A DNA stretch of 16,906 nt from an uncultured Succinatimonas sp. (GTDB lineage Bacteria; Pseudomonadota; Gammaproteobacteria; Enterobacterales; Succinivibrionaceae), in the NCBI GenBank assembly GCA_937880335.1, contig CALFLJ010000192.1, forward strand, positions 1 to 16,906, read 5' to 3'. Positions within the stretch are counted from its first letter, which is position 1, and every line of letters begins with the position of its first letter. This document shows positions 15,215-16,906 of this stretch, piece after piece. A program made the translations under genes and the position numbers. Under the pieces are notes generated by a model, which was not told where the DNA came from, did no database searches, and worked only from the letters and a program-made list of their open reading frames with translations.

Positions 15215-16403
15215 TCGGCTCTCCTTTTACAGTCCACATAGATCCAGCCTTATAAAGTTTAGGAATCTTTTGTAAAATCTCTTCAATTGCACATTCAATA
15301 TCACTTTTTGTAGTAAAACGGCCAAAAGAAATACGCAGAGAAGAACGGGCCTCATCATCTGTACGACCAATTGCTGTCAAAATATAAGATGGCTTTAAAG
15401 AAGAAGATGCACAAGCTGAACCTGTTGAGACTGCAATATTAGATAATGTTGGCAATAACATGTGTGCATCAATATCTTTAAAGCTTACTGACAGTATATG
15501 TGGGACATAATATTTAGAAGAACCGTTTATAATAATGTTAGGAAGTGTACTTAATTTCTCAATCAATAATTCTCGATATGACAAAAGACGCTTCTTTTCA
15601 CTTTCGCCTTCTTTTCTTAAAATCTCAAAAGCCTCCCCCATACCTGCAACCTGATGTGTAGGTACAGTTCCGCCTCTAAGACCTTTTTCTTGACCACCAC
15701 CATAAATTTCAGGTACAAGATTTAAGCCTAAACTCTTTTTTATATAAAGAGCTCCAACCCCTTTTGGACCGCAAACTTTCTCAGAAGTTAAAGTAGCTAG
15801 GCTTATATCACTGTGCATAAAATCTGTTTTTTCAAAACCTGCACTCTGAGCTGTATCTGTATGAAAGTAAATATTACGCTTTTTACATAGACTTGAAAGC
15901 GCATGAACATCATTAACTGAACCTAAAACACTATTTGCCTGAGCTAAGGATACTAAAAAAGTATCATCACTTAATGCAGCTTCAAGATCCTCTATAGTAG
16001 TAATACCATCTTCTCTTGGAGTTAAATATGTAACTTTATAACCTTGTTTTTCTAAAACTTCACAAGCCTCAAGAACTGCCTTATGTTCAATTTTTGAGGT
16101 AATAATATGATTTCGTTTATCGCCATTTTGCTTTAGAGCATGAGCTAAACCAAAGATAGCAAGATTATTGGCCTCTGTAGCACCCGATGTAAAGGTTAAT
16201 TCTAGTGGAGAACAACCTACTAGATCAGCTATCTGGGAACGGGCATTCTCTACAGCTTCAGCAGCCTCCCATCCATAAACATGATCTTTTGCGTGAGGGT
16301 TTGCAAACGCACCTTCTTTCTTAAGGCAATTTACCATAACATCAATTACCCTAGGATCTGTTGGAGTGGCGGCAGCATAATCAAGATAAATAGGTTTTTT
16401 CAT
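15207..16403 (-). CDS. iscS: IscS/NifS-type cysteine desulfurase with altered PLP pocket and no IscU-docking tail
   Basis: Cysteine desulfurases use PLP to take sulfur from L-cysteine, giving alanine and an enzyme persulfide for Fe-S clusters or tRNA thiolation. The start MKKPIYLDYAAATPTDPR, His107 (KIEHKAV), Asp183 and Gln186 (HTDTAQS), Lys209 (PLP) and Cys331 in the long IscS-type loop (STGSACASSSLKPSY) are visible. Two pocket positions differ from the E. coli sequence as I recall it: SGHK is TSEK, so His205 becomes Glu208, and NNEIG is NSVLG, so Asn155 becomes Ser158. The C-terminus ends MWTVKGEPNA, missing the last stretch that E. coli IscS uses around IscU. No iscU, iscA, hscAB or fdx follows. 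The ATG is fixed by homology and by an in-frame TAA at 16424-16422. The fold is certain; the iscS symbol is by position and closest match. Confidence 0.88.
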   Translation of the reverse strand: MKKPIYLDYAAATPTDPRVIDVMVNCLKKEGAFANPHAKDHVYGWEAAEAVENARSQIADLVGCSPLELTFTSGATEANNLAIFGLAHALKQNGDKRNHIITSKIEHKAVLEACEVLEKQGYKVTYLTPREDGITTIEDLEAALSDDTFLVSLAQANSVLGSVNDVHALSSLCKKRNIYFHTDTAQSAGFEKTDFMHSDISLATLTSEKVCGPKGVGALYIKKSLGLNLVPEIYGGGQEKGLRGGTVPTHQVAGMGEAFEILRKEGESEKKRLLSYRELLIEKLSTLPNIIINGSSKYYVPHILSVSFKDIDAHMLLPTLSNIAVSTGSACASSSLKPSYILTAIGRTDDEARSSLRISFGRFTTKSDIECAIEEILQKIPKLYKAGSMWTVKGEPNA

Positions 16404-16411
16404 ATAAAATA

Positions 16412-16445
16412 AGCGCCTAACTTATAAACTAGTGGCGCTACCTCC
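16412..16445 (-). promoter_or_regulatory. Shine-Dalgarno GGAGG separated from the iscS start by a GC hairpin
   Basis: GGAGG (16445-16441) is 37 bases from the ATG, too far for normal use, and no usable start follows it. Between them lies AGCGCC (16439-16434), a 16-base loop and GGCGCT (16417-16412), then eight A/T bases to the ATG. If the hairpin forms, the effective spacing is about nine bases, close to ideal. No other good ribosome site exists; AGGCG lies inside the stem. Confidence 0.5.
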
Positions 16446-16472
16446 AAATTTAGATAATAAAATCACCACCAT

Positions 16473-16501
16473 CTTAAAATGGGGGTATTCTACATTTTAA
16501 G
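16473..16501. repeat. Perfect 9-bp inverted repeat between arsR and iscS
   Basis: CTTAAAATG and CATTTTAAG flank 11 bases, giving arms two helical turns apart. It begins 11 bases after the arsR stop codon and lies ahead of the iscS leader. No T-tract follows on the minus strand, so a regulator-binding site is at least as likely as a weak terminator. Confidence 0.55.
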
Positions 16502-16511
16502 ACCGTATAAA

Positions 16512-16865
16512 CTAATGCTCGTTAACATGGGATTGAACTAAAGCAAAAACTTGCTTTACATGATCATCATCTAGGGCATAAAAAACATGCCTTCCATCTC
16601 GCCTTACTCTAACTAACTTATTTAATCGCATATAGCAAAGCTGATGAGATAATGCAGACTTACTCATCCCTAAAAGTTCAACCATATCAGAAACACATAA
16701 CCACTCATGCAGTTGTAATGCATTTAATATATTTAAACGGGTAGGATCTGACAAAGCCTTAAAAAACTCAGCCATAATATCCACGTCATCAGATGGCAAC
16801 ATTTGCTCCTTTATTTCTGATATCTCTTCTGTAGATAAAGTTAGGCTGTTCTCTGTTTTTGACAT
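16512..16865 (-). CDS. ArsR/SmtB-family metal-sensing repressor, probable zinc sensor
   Basis: This is a winged-helix repressor of the ArsR/SmtB family, which leaves DNA when metal binds. The core runs FFKALSDPTRLNILNAL ... SKSALSHQLCYMRLNKLVRVRRDGRHVFYAL. With the longer frame numbered from 16904, the last helix holds Asp113, His115, His126 and Glu129. The spacing D-x-H, +11 H, +14 E equals the SmtB alpha-5 zinc site (Asp104, His106, His117, Glu120), and Cys70 in LCVSD matches the SmtB/CadC alpha-3 cysteine. I choose the ATG at 16865: it has GGGAGG a few bases upstream and gives 117 residues, near the family norm. The ATG at 16904 would add 13 residues and its leader is outside the window. 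It sits where iscR lies in the E. coli isc operon but is unrelated to IscR. Confidence 0.92.
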   Translation of the reverse strand: MSKTENSLTLSTEEISEIKEQMLPSDDVDIMAEFFKALSDPTRLNILNALQLHEWLCVSDMVELLGMSKSALSHQLCYMRLNKLVRVRRDGRHVFYALDDDHVKQVFALVQSHVNEH

Positions 16866-16906
16866 ATTTCCTCCCAGATTTCCTCTGTCTTTTTGTTTTT
16901 CCATTT

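Noticed and set aside
16412..16439. GC hairpin before iscS as an intrinsic terminator of arsR
   Set aside because: It is followed by TATTTTAT rather than a T-tract and lies only eight bases from the iscS ATG.
1..16906. CRISPR arrays, tRNA or rRNA genes, insertion sequences, prophage genes
   Set aside because: No regularly spaced repeats, tRNA-like arms, transposase motifs or phage proteins were found on either strand.

Overview
This is an AT-rich bacterial chromosome segment, and every gene that can be supported lies on the minus strand. The order rlmN-rodZ-ispG-hisS-yfgM-bamB-der is a gammaproteobacterial hallmark. Low GC, heavy A/T wobble use and long lineage-specific protein extensions suggest a host-associated or anaerobic gammaproteobacterium; Succinivibrionaceae or a relative is my guess, not something the sequence proves.

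In transcription order (right to left) there are three blocks. (1) 16865-11705: an ArsR/SmtB repressor with a complete SmtB-type zinc site, an IscS-like cysteine desulfurase, two tandem PepB-like M17 aminopeptidases and a CobB-type sirtuin. The desulfurase and first peptidase overlap by 8 bp and the two peptidases are 2 bp apart, so they are probably translationally coupled. (2) 11435-1306, after a 269-bp gene-free gap with an extended -10 promoter candidate: rlmN, rodZ, ispG, hisS, yfgM, bamB and der, closely spaced. These serve rRNA/tRNA methylation and charging, isoprenoid synthesis, cell shape, outer-membrane assembly and ribosome assembly. (3) 1256-1: beyond a likely terminator, a decayed membrane acyltransferase gene that runs off the window.

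The whole window reads like a condensed version of one E. coli neighbourhood, where der...rlmN lies a few genes from sseB-pepB-iscX-fdx-hscAB-iscAU-iscS-iscR on the same strand. Here iscS and pepB remain (pepB doubled), the Fe-S scaffold, chaperone and ferredoxin genes are missing between them, and an ArsR-type regulator stands where iscR would be. The desulfurase matches this: it lacks the usual C-terminal tail associated with IscU docking and has two altered PLP-pocket positions. This apparently collapsed isc locus is the most interesting feature.

Other notable points are a 798-residue RodZ with about 400 acidic residues in front of its DNA-binding-like domain, a BamB lipoprotein with a regular heptad-repeat coiled-coil tail, a Der GTPase with a basic C-terminal tail, a Shine-Dalgarno site separated from the desulfurase start by a GC hairpin, and a sirtuin missing the arginine used to recognise acidic acyl groups.
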